From the NCBI GenBank assembly GCA_016218905.1, contig JACRCS010000397.1:1-5639 (forward strand): a DNA stretch of 5,639 nt, in the 5' to 3' direction. The notes beneath the pieces are model-generated. The model did no database searches, had not been told where the DNA came from, and was given only the letters and a program-made list of their open reading frames with translations. Below are positions 1-4,536 of this stretch, in pieces (within the stretch, counting starts at the first letter, position 1; every line of letters begins with the position of its first letter). Source of the DNA: Deltaproteobacteria bacterium (GTDB lineage: Bacteria; Desulfobacterota_C; Deferrisomatia; Deferrisomatales; JACRMM01). The translations under genes were made by a program, and so were the position numbers.

Positions 1-336
1 ACCACCGAGACCGGCAGCCCCGTGGCCTTCCTCGCCCACGATCCGCCGACCCTCGAGCGCGCGAGGGAGATCTCGCCGGTCCTCCGCGAAGAGCTCGGCG
101 CGGCCCCCCTCATCCTCTCTACCCTCCCCCACGTCCGCGGGCCCGGGGAAGTCGCGCTGCCGGAGGTCCCGCCGGAGGCGGCCCCCCTCCTCCTGGCCCA
201 CGCCTCGGCCCAGCTCGTTCGAACCGTCGCCCGGTCCTGGGGCGTCAACACCGACCGCTTTCGGGCCGGACGCGACGAGGAGCGGTACGTCCGGGGCTCC
301 ACCCGCGCGGTTCGGGAGTCGCGCATCCTGACTTGA
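1..336 (+). CDS. C-terminal fragment of a probable SIS-domain sugar-phosphate isomerase/aminotransferase-like protein (5' end outside window)
   Basis: The frame is open from the first base and ends at TGA 334-336, giving 111 visible residues of a protein that starts upstream. The visible part reads as alternating beta strands and helices: a strand (SPVAFLAH), a helix (TLERAREISPVLREEL), a strand (APLILST), then proline-rich linkers and a helix (PLLLAHASAQLVRTVARSWG), followed by GVNTDRFR. A late helix followed by G-(V/L)-(N/D)-x-D-x-x-R resembles the end of SIS-domain proteins of the GlmS/AgaS type, which isomerise or deaminate phosphorylated amino sugars. The usual tail of GlmS (LSKVT-type) is not present, so this is more likely a SIS-domain relative than GlmS itself. 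No catalytic residues can be judged because the N-terminal part is missing. Family assignment is inferred from general pattern only; the coding call is more secure than the function. Confidence 0.5.
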   Translation, partial: TTETGSPVAFLAHDPPTLERAREISPVLREELGAAPLILSTLPHVRGPGEVALPEVPPEAAPLLLAHASAQLVRTVARSWGVNTDRFRAGRDEERYVRGSTRAVRESRILT

Positions 337-380
337 AAGACGACCATCCCCCGTCCGTGCACGCGGTGGCGTCCACATTG

Positions 381-409
381 TTGAAGCCGGAGGCCATCCG
401 GCGCAGAAT
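381..409 (+). promoter_or_regulatory. Candidate promoter of the bacteriohemerythrin gene, with an inverted repeat in the spacer
   Basis: TTGAAG (381-386) and CAGAAT (404-409) are separated by 17 bp; each matches 4 of 6 positions of the sigma-70 consensus. The spacer region holds a perfect inverted repeat GCCGGA-ggcca-TCCGGC (386-402), which could be an operator or simply a small hairpin. The start of transcription would fall near 416, about 35 nt before the ATG. In a GC-rich genome such matches are weak evidence; the location in the gap before an independent gene is the main support. Confidence 0.3.
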
Positions 410-440
410 CGCCTCTACACCGAACCAGCGCTCGACGATG

Positions 441-445
441 AGGAG
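441..445 (+). promoter_or_regulatory. Ribosome binding site of the bacteriohemerythrin gene
   Basis: AGGAG lies 5 nt before the ATG at 451. It is the clearest Shine-Dalgarno sequence in the window and fixes the start of this gene. Confidence 0.75.
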
Positions 446-450
446 CCGAA

Positions 451-867
451 ATGCCCCAGTGGGACCCTCTCATGGACACCGGGATCGACAGGGTGGACCG
501 AGACCACCAGCGATTCGTCGAAAAGCTGAACGAGCTCGGCCAGGCCATGAAGGTAGGCAAGGGCAGGGAGACGATGGCAGACCTCCTCGCCTTCCTGAAC
601 GACTACGTCCGTGAGCACTTCGGCTACGAAGAGGCGTTGATGAAGCGCTGCGGCTACCCCGGGTACGAGGAGCACCGGGCGATTCACGAGCGCTTCAAAA
701 AGGACCTGGCCACCCGCGCCGCCGCGTTTGCCCAGTGCCCGGACGACAGGCTCATCACGATCGAGATCCACGGTTGGTTAATGAGCTGGTTAAGCGAGCA
801 CGCCCTCAACGTGGACGCGAAGGTGGGAGATTACCTGAGGAACCACCCGGAGCTCCAAGAAGAATGA
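451..867 (+). CDS. Bacteriohemerythrin (single-domain, O2-binding di-iron protein)
   Basis: This 138-residue protein is a complete single hemerythrin domain, the usual length for the family, with no added sensor or signalling domain. All seven expected ligands of the oxo-bridged di-iron site are visible: His19 (RDHQRF), His56 and Glu60 (EHFGYEE), His75 and His79 (HRAIH), and His117 and Asp122 (HALNVD). Trp4 and the N-terminal WDPLMDTGID stretch are also typical. The family binds O2 reversibly in the cytosol and is linked to oxygen storage, sensing or delivery in microaerobic bacteria; the specific role here is not known. The start is supported by AGGAG 5 nt upstream. An oddity is that the last Glu codon and the TGA stop are the first unit of a 15-copy AGAATGA array, so the C-terminal Gln-Glu-Glu end appears to be shaped by the repeat. 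It has its own gap and probable promoter, so it need not be co-transcribed with the gene before it. Confidence 0.95.
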   Translation: MPQWDPLMDTGIDRVDRDHQRFVEKLNELGQAMKVGKGRETMADLLAFLNDYVREHFGYEEALMKRCGYPGYEEHRAIHERFKKDLATRAAAFAQCPDDRLITIEIHGWLMSWLSEHALNVDAKVGDYLRNHPELQEE

Positions 868-965
868 AGAATGAAGAATGAAGAATGAAGAATGAAGAAT
901 GAAGAATGAAGAATGAAGAATGAAGAATGAAGAATGAAGAATGAAGAATGAAGAATGAAGAATGA
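861..965 (+). repeat. Perfect tandem array of 15 copies of the heptamer AGAATGA
   Basis: Fifteen exact 7-bp units run without interruption for 105 bp. The first unit contains the stop codon of the bacteriohemerythrin gene. Because 7 is not a multiple of 3, a TGA appears in all three plus-strand frames within 21 bp, whereas the minus strand (TCATTCT) has no stop in any frame and would read as repeated HSSFFIL. The complete absence of substitutions points to recent expansion by slippage or recent insertion, and copy number is likely to vary between strains or be miscounted in assembly. Confidence 0.97.
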
Positions 966-975
966 CCCGTAACGT

Positions 976-1017
976 AACCGTCAACTGATAACCGACAACC
1001 GATAACTGAAAACGGGC
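976..1017 (+). repeat. Degenerate 7-bp tandem repeat, consensus AACYGAY, six units
   Basis: The units are AACCGTC, AACTGAT, AACCGAC, AACCGAT, AACTGAA and AACGGGC; the outer two are the most divergent. The period equals that of the neighbouring AGAATGA array but the word differs, and 10 bp (966-975) separate them. The last unit runs into the stem of the NUDIX terminator and supplies its A-run (U-tract on the minus strand). The array lies wholly in the gap between the convergent hemerythrin and NUDIX genes. Confidence 0.7.
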
Positions 1018-1031
1018 CGCGTCAGCGGCCC
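1009..1031 (-). terminator. Rho-independent terminator of the rho-NUDIX transcript
   Basis: On the minus strand GGGCCGC (1031-1025), loop TGAC (1024-1021) and GCGGCCC (1020-1014) form a perfect 7-bp GC stem with a 4-nt loop, followed by GTTTTC. The NUDIX stop codon TGA is in the loop, and the final Gly-Arg codons are in the 5' arm. On the plus strand the hairpin is followed only by TT, so termination in that direction would be weaker. Confidence 0.75.
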
Positions 1032-1570
1032 TTCAGCCATAGCTCGTACCAGTAGAACGCCGACAGCACGAGGCCGTGGGTGATCTCGCCTCTTCGGATC
1101 CGTTCGGGGATGTCGGAGAGGGGGAAGGTGACGAGGTGGAGGTCTTCCCCCGCGTCGGGCTGGGGCTCGGCCACGGGCTCGACGTCCAGGGCCAGGTAGG
1201 TGTGGCAGTAGTTGTTCTGGAGGGCCGGCTGGGCGTGCACGCTGCCCAGGTGGATCATCTCCCGGGGCCGGTAGCCGGTCTCCTCGAGGAGCTCGCGGCG
1301 AGCGGCCTCCATCGGGGGCTCCCCCCCGCCGTCCGCCAGTCCGCCCGGGATCTCCAGGGTCACGCTCCGGATCCCGTGGCGGTACTGCGAGACCATCACG
1401 ACCTCGCCCGCCGGCGTGACCGGAATGACGTTCACCCAGTCCCGAGTCTCGAGGACGTAGAAGTCGTGCGTGTTGCCCGTCCGCGGGCTCACCGCACGGT
1501 CGCGCCGGAGGGAGAAGATCCGGTAGTCCTTCTCGACTACGGATTCAACGAGGGGCCATTGTCTGGGCAT
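1022..1570 (-). CDS. NUDIX hydrolase, ADP-ribose/ADP-sugar pyrophosphatase-like
   Basis: The 182-residue protein has an N-terminal beta-sheet region (YRIFSLRRDR, HDFYVLETRDWVNVIPVT) and a NUDIX box at about residues 77-100 ending in RELLEETGY, with the metal-binding Glu93, Glu96 and Glu97 present. The spacing between Gly77 and Glu84 is six residues instead of the usual five (GLADGGGE), a one-residue insertion in the box. The IPGGL motif before the box and the VMVSQYRHG strand resemble the ADP-ribose pyrophosphatase group, which splits nucleoside diphosphate sugars to nucleoside monophosphate and sugar phosphate; the true substrate cannot be read from sequence. The ATG at 1570 is the best start, giving normal family length, but there is no strong Shine-Dalgarno sequence (only GGA nearby). 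It follows rho by 65 bp on the same strand and ends in the terminator at its stop codon, so it is probably co-transcribed with rho. The frame stays open far upstream across rho, but that part is a shadow. Confidence 0.88.
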   Translation of the reverse strand: MPRQWPLVESVVEKDYRIFSLRRDRAVSPRTGNTHDFYVLETRDWVNVIPVTPAGEVVMVSQYRHGIRSVTLEIPGGLADGGGEPPMEAARRELLEETGYRPREMIHLGSVHAQPALQNNYCHTYLALDVEPVAEPQPDAGEDLHLVTFPLSDIPERIRRGEITHGLVLSAFYWYELWLKGR

Positions 1571-1582
1571 GCAATCCAAGTT

Positions 1583-1603
1583 TCGAGGATCGAGTCTCGA
1601 GTG
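1583..1603. repeat. Three 7-bp units TCGAGNN in the rho-NUDIX gap
   Basis: TCGAGGA, TCGAGTC and TCGAGTG follow each other exactly (TCGAG at 1583, 1590 and 1597). This is a short third array with period 7. Directly beside it is a perfect inverted repeat GGCTGG-gtcg-CCAGCC (1603-1618), which forms a 6-bp hairpin between rho and the NUDIX gene but has no U-tract in either direction, so it is not an evident terminator. Three units could arise by chance, and the call depends on the presence of other period-7 arrays nearby. Confidence 0.5.
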
Positions 1604-1635
1604 GCTGGGTCGCCAGCCCGCGTCTTGCGCTCCAG

Positions 1636-2883
1636 CTAATCGCTCATCGACTCCAGGAACTCGATGTTCATCTTCGTTCCCTTCATCCGGTCGAGGAGGA
1701 ACTCCATGGCGTCCACGGGGTTGAGCGGCGAGAGGACCTTTCGGAGGACCCAGACGCGGTTCATCTCCATGCCCGTGTAGAGGAGCTCTTCCTTCCGGGT
1801 GCCCGAGCGCTGCATGTCGAGGGCCGGGAAGATGCGCTTGTCGGCGAGCTTCCGGTCCAGGTGGAGCTCCATGTTGCCGGTGCCCTTGAACTCCTCGAAG
1901 ATGACCTCGTCCATGCGGCTGCCGGTGTCGATGAGGGCCGTCGCGATGATCGTCAGGCTCCCGCCCTCCTCGATATTCCGGGCCGCCCCGAAGAACCGCT
2001 TCGGCTTGTGGAGGGCGTTGGAGTCCACGCCGCCGGAGAGGATCTTTCCGGAGTGGGGCACGACGGTGTTGTACGCCCTCGCGAGCCGCGTGATGGAGTC
2101 GAGCAGGATCACCACGTCCTTGCCGTGCTCGACGTAGCGCTTCGCCTTCTCGATCACCATCTCCGCCACCTGGACGTGCCGCTGGGCCTTTTCGTCGAAG
2201 GTCGAGGAGACCACCTCGCCCTTCACGGACCGCTGCATGTCCGTGACCTCCTCGGGCCGCTCGTCGATGAGGAGCACGATGAGGATGACTTCGGGGTGGT
2301 TCGTCGTGATGGAGTTGGCGACCTGCTGGAGCAGCACGGTCTTGCCCGTCCGGGGAGGGGCGACGATGAGTCCGCGCTGGCCCATGCCGATCGGCGCGAT
2401 CAGGTCCACGACTCGCATCGAATAGAGGCTCGGCTCCGCCTCGAGCTTGATCCGCTGATTTGGGTAGATGGGCGTCAGGTTGTCGAAGAGCATCCGGCTG
2501 CGGGTCTTCTCGGGACCGTCGCCGTTGATGCTGTCCACCTTCAGGAGCGCGAAGTAACGCTCTGAGTCCTTCGGAGGCCGGATCTGACCGCTCACGGTGT
2601 CGCCGGTGCGGAGGTTGAAGCGCCGGATCTGGCTCGGGGAGACGTAGATGTCGTCGGGGCCCGGGAGGTAACTGTAGTCGGGGGATCTCAGGAAGCCGAA
2701 GCCGTCCGGCAGGAGCTCGAGGACCCCCTCTCCGAAGATGCTTCCGTTCTGCTCGGTCTGGGCCTTGAGCAGCGCGAAGATGAGGTCCTGCTTCCGGAGC
2801 CGCGTCGCGCCCTCGATGTTGAGGTTCTCCGCCAGCTCGGTCAGCTCGTTGATGCCTTTTCGCTTCAGTTCTTGCAGGTGCAT
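1636..2883 (-). CDS. rho: Transcription termination factor Rho
   Basis: This is a full-length Rho of 415 residues, the hexameric RNA-dependent ATPase/translocase that ends transcription of untranslated RNA. The N-terminal helical domain ([28 protein letters not shown]) leads into the cold-shock-like RNA-binding domain with DGFGFLRS and [21 protein letters not shown] (about residues 60-93). The ATPase core has Walker A APPRTGKT (175-182), [14 protein letters not shown] with the catalytic Glu at about 208, Walker B DVVILLD (256-262), the Q-loop region [20 protein letters not shown], the R-loop region EEFKGTGN, and SGTRKEE carrying the arginine finger. There is no large N-terminal insert of the actinobacterial type. 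I chose ATG 2883 because it aligns with the E. coli Rho start and has GGAG 10 nt upstream; an in-frame ATG at 2940 would add 19 non-conserved residues and lacks a ribosome binding site. The gene stands downstream of coaE with its own promoter and long leader. Confidence 0.97.
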   Translation of the reverse strand: MHLQELKRKGINELTELAENLNIEGATRLRKQDLIFALLKAQTEQNGSIFGEGVLELLPDGFGFLRSPDYSYLPGPDDIYVSPSQIRRFNLRTGDTVSGQIRPPKDSERYFALLKVDSINGDGPEKTRSRMLFDNLTPIYPNQRIKLEAEPSLYSMRVVDLIAPIGMGQRGLIVAPPRTGKTVLLQQVANSITTNHPEVILIVLLIDERPEEVTDMQRSVKGEVVSSTFDEKAQRHVQVAEMVIEKAKRYVEHGKDVVILLDSITRLARAYNTVVPHSGKILSGGVDSNALHKPKRFFGAARNIEEGGSLTIIATALIDTGSRMDEVIFEEFKGTGNMELHLDRKLADKRIFPALDMQRSGTRKEELLYTGMEMNRVWVLRKVLSPLNPVDAMEFLLDRMKGTKMNIEFLESMSD

Positions 2884-3080
2884 GGGCGAGGCGCTCCCGT
2901 CGTGGGATTTGTCGGTGGGTTTTCGGGTTTCGGTTCGCATGTGGAGTCTGGGCGAGGCTGCGCCTTGGGCAGTTAGGGCCGCCGTAGGCTTCGGCAGAGG
3001 GCATGCATCGGAAATGATGGATGCCGGACTCCACCGCTCGGGCGATGGCGGCGCCTCTGTTGGGTTCTTCAGGGGTTCTC

Positions 3081-3112
3081 GAAAAGGCCTCTCAGGAGCG
3101 GCTGAAAGAGGC
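3081..3112 (-). terminator. Terminator-like hairpin in the rho leader (possible attenuator or coaE terminator)
   Basis: On the minus strand GCCTCT (3112-3107) pairs with AGAGGC (3092-3087), and after a 2-nt bulge CAG (3104-3102) pairs with CTG (3095-3093), leaving a 6-nt loop CCGCTC. The stem is followed by CTTTTC. The U-tract is short and the stem is bulged, so it would be a weak intrinsic terminator or a pause site. Its place about 40 nt downstream of the predicted rho transcription start favours attenuation over simple termination of coaE, though it could do both. Confidence 0.35.
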
Positions 3113-3157
3113 GGAAAGCGGAATGCCGGAGGGCGCAGGGCTTTTCGTTTCCACCCT

Positions 3158-3187
3158 TTGATAACCGCTCAGCCGTGTCGTTGTCAA
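3158..3187 (-). promoter_or_regulatory. Probable sigma-70-type promoter of rho
   Basis: On the minus strand a perfect -35 box TTGACA (3187-3182) is followed after 18 bp by TATCAA (3163-3158), matching 4 of 6 positions of the -10 consensus. A second TTGACG lies 7 bp upstream (3194-3189), overlapping the coaE stop codon. Transcription would begin near 3151. The position just after coaE and before a long leader fits an independent promoter for rho within the pgeF-coaE-rho-NUDIX cluster. Confidence 0.55.
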
Positions 3188-3190
3188 CCG

Positions 3191-3808
3191 TCAATTTTCC
3201 CGATCCCCTCGAATTTCCTTCAGCAATAGCTCGACCCGGCGCCGCAGGTCCTCGGGGGAGGCCGTGTTCTCGACGACGAAGTCTGCGCGGCGGGCCTTCT
3301 CCTCGATGTCCATCTGGGAGGCGAGCCGAGCCGCCGCCTCCTCGGCGCTCAGCCCGTCCCGGGCCCGGAGGCGGCGGAGTTGCTCCTCCCTGGGGACGTA
3401 GATCACGACCACCGCGTCGAACCGGTCTGCGAGCCCTCCCTCGTAGAGGAGCGGGATGTCGTAGACGATCACCGCGCCCGGGTCCGCGCCGCGGATCCGC
3501 GAGACCTCCCGCCGGACCTCTTCCTCCACCCGCGGGTGGACGATCCGGTTGAGCCGGGCCCTTGCCTCTTCGTCACCGAAGACCTTCGCGGCCAGCGCGG
3601 CGCGATCGAGCGTTCCGTCGGGAAGGATCACCGACGGGCCGAACTCCGCCCGGATCTCCTCGAGGGCGGGGCGGCCGGGCTCCACCGCGGAGCGGGCCAG
3701 CCGGTCGGCGTCGATCACCTCGGCCCCTGCCTCCCGGAAGAAGCGGGCCGCCGTGCTCTTCCCGCTCGCGATGCCGCCCGTGAGCCCGATGAGGATACCC
3801 TTCTTCAC
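3191..3808 (-). CDS. coaE: Dephospho-CoA kinase
   Basis: CoaE phosphorylates the ribose 3'-hydroxyl of dephospho-CoA with ATP, the last step of coenzyme A synthesis in the cytosol. The 205-residue length is normal. The P-loop GGIASGKST is at residues 11-19, followed by EVIDADRLAR (about 30-39), which contributes to substrate binding; DIPLLYEGG lies in the middle of the protein, and the lid/ATP-binding segment QLRRLRARDGLSAEEAAARLASQM and the C-terminal ADFVVEN are typical of the family. The start is GTG at 3808: no ATG precedes the P-loop in frame, and this GTG overlaps the pgeF stop as GTGA, an arrangement typical of coupled translation. A weak GGAAG precedes it by 6 nt. It is probably co-transcribed with pgeF; rho follows after 307 bp with its own promoter. 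Confidence 0.95.
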   Translation of the reverse strand: MKKGILIGLTGGIASGKSTAARFFREAGAEVIDADRLARSAVEPGRPALEEIRAEFGPSVILPDGTLDRAALAAKVFGDEEARARLNRIVHPRVEEEVRREVSRIRGADPGAVIVYDIPLLYEGGLADRFDAVVVIYVPREEQLRRLRARDGLSAEEAAARLASQMDIEEKARRADFVVENTASPEDLRRRVELLLKEIRGDREN

Positions 3809-4536
3809 GGCCGCTTCCGCCAGCCCAGAAAGCTCAGAAGCCGGCCGGTCGGCCCTTCCTTTCGAAACGAGAAGAAGAGGTCGGGACGGCAGGCAGTGCA
3901 GCAGGAGAGGCAGTCGATGCTCTCCGGACTCACACCCGCTTCCAGGAGCTCGGCTTTCGCGAAGGCGGCGAGGTCGAACCGGTACGTGCCGCCCGCCGAG
4001 GGCCATAGGAAGTCGAATGGGGCCCGGCTGCGCCTCGCGGCGAGGGCCACGTCTTCACCGACCTCGTAGCAGCAGGGACGAATGCAGGGGCCGAGCGCAG
4101 CGAGGATCTCTTCGGCCGCAACTCCCATCGCCTTGAGGGTCTCGCCGATGATCCCTCCGGTCGCTCCCCTCCAGCCGGCGTGGGCGAGGCCCAGACGGCC
4201 CGAGCGGGGATGGCACAGGAGCACCGGGAGACAGTCTGCGGTGACGATGCCGAGCAGCGTTCCCCCTTCCGGCGCGCCGGCCCACGCGTCGGCCGGCGCG
4301 CTCTCCCGCCCGGGGTCCGCCACGGCCGTCCCATGCACCTGCCGCAGGAGTCTCAGCTCCCGCGCTCCGGTCTCTGCCACCAGCATGCCCCCGATCTCCG
4401 GATTCGCAAAGTCGCCCGCCGCCCTGAGGGTGAAGCCGTGGAGGAGGCCCGGCACCCGGCCGAGCAGGGGCGAACGGAACCAAAGTCCATTTTCCGAGAC
4501 TACGGGGACGGGTATGCTGATCCCATGCTGCGACAT
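3805..4536 (-). CDS. pgeF: YfiH/PgeF-family protein (multi-copper polyphenol oxidase/laccase-like domain)
   Basis: The 243-residue protein has the three conserved metal-binding and catalytic motifs of the family: His68 in RQVHGT, Asp101-Cys102 in TADCLP, and His119 in AHAGWRG, plus the cysteine-rich GPCIRPCCYEVG and the C-terminal CCTACRPDLFFSFRKEGPTGR. Family members were first described as laccase-like; E. coli PgeF edits L-serine wrongly built into peptidoglycan precursors, and the mammalian relative FAMIN/LACC1 acts on purine nucleosides. The exact reaction here is not decided by sequence. The ATG at 4536 gives the normal length and no better in-frame start exists nearby, although the Shine-Dalgarno sequence is weak. 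Its stop overlaps the coaE GTG. Its first 12 bp overlap the start of the divergent DUF3108 gene, an unusually tight arrangement. Confidence 0.92.
   Translation of the reverse strand: MSQHGISIPVPVVSENGLWFRSPLLGRVPGLLHGFTLRAAGDFANPEIGGMLVAETGARELRLLRQVHGTAVADPGRESAPADAWAGAPEGGTLLGIVTADCLPVLLCHPRSGRLGLAHAGWRGATGGIIGETLKAMGVAAEEILAALGPCIRPCCYEVGEDVALAARRSRAPFDFLWPSAGGTYRFDLAAFAKAELLEAGVSPESIDCLSCCTACRPDLFFSFRKEGPTGRLLSFLGWRKRP
4513..4518 (+). promoter_or_regulatory. Candidate -10 box for a leaderless DUF3108 transcript
   Basis: TATGCT ends 6 nt before the ATG at 4525, which would place the transcription start at or next to the initiation codon. There is no Shine-Dalgarno sequence before this ATG and the -35 region (TTTTCC at 4490) is poor. 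A TANNNT box at this distance is the usual sign of leaderless genes in some phyla. The box lies within the pgeF coding sequence on the other strand. Confidence 0.3.

Larger units (their letters stand above)
2884..3190 (-). promoter_or_regulatory. Long 5' leader of rho (no protein gene seen)
   Basis: This 307-bp gap between coaE and rho holds no recognisable gene. On the minus strand it contains, in order, a promoter (3187-3158), a stretch poor in G and rich in C and T (3141-3086), a hairpin with a U-tract (3112-3081), a GCATC/GATGC inverted repeat (3024-3005), and the rho ribosome binding site GGAG (2897-2894). Transcription from the promoter would give an untranslated leader of about 270 nt. 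The E. coli rho gene is preceded by a leader of similar scale at which Rho terminates its own transcript; the same logic is inferred here, not shown. Confidence 0.5.

Noticed and set aside
415..771. Minus-strand frame antisense to the hemerythrin gene.
   Set aside because: The plus strand carries a complete hemerythrin with all ligands and a strong ribosome binding site, so the opposite frame is a shadow.
861..965. The tandem array as a possible CRISPR.
   Set aside because: Units are 7 bp with no spacers, so it is a simple tandem repeat.
790..984. Minus-strand frame encoding repeated HSSFFIL.
   Set aside because: It is the translation of the AGAATGA array, which has no stop in any minus-strand frame, plus a stretch antisense to hemerythrin. 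There is no ribosome binding site or non-repeat domain.
1861..2565. Long plus-strand frame of 234 codons antisense to rho.
   Set aside because: It is a shadow of the GC-rich codon use in rho, with His/Asp/Val-rich low-complexity translation and no family resemblance.
2884..2940. Rho starting at ATG 2940 with 19 extra residues.
   Set aside because: No ribosome binding site lies before 2940 and the extra residues are not conserved; ATG 2883 aligns with known Rho starts and has GGAG upstream. The longer form cannot be fully excluded.
1571..3034. A reading frame on the minus strand stays open across the whole of rho and joins the NUDIX gene, as if a 670-residue fusion existed.
   Set aside because: The part over rho is an Arg/Pro/Ala-rich out-of-frame translation of a strongly conserved gene, with no recognisable domain; only the last 182 residues match a family.
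3380..4136. Plus-strand frames antisense to coaE and pgeF.
   Set aside because: Their translations are Arg/Pro/Ser-rich, they overlap two clearly recognised genes on the other strand, and they have no start signals.
4180..4524. Upstream extension of the DUF3108 frame to 4180.
   Set aside because: The extension would be antisense to pgeF and would bury the signal peptide inside the protein; the ATG at 4525 starts exactly at the n-region of the signal peptide.
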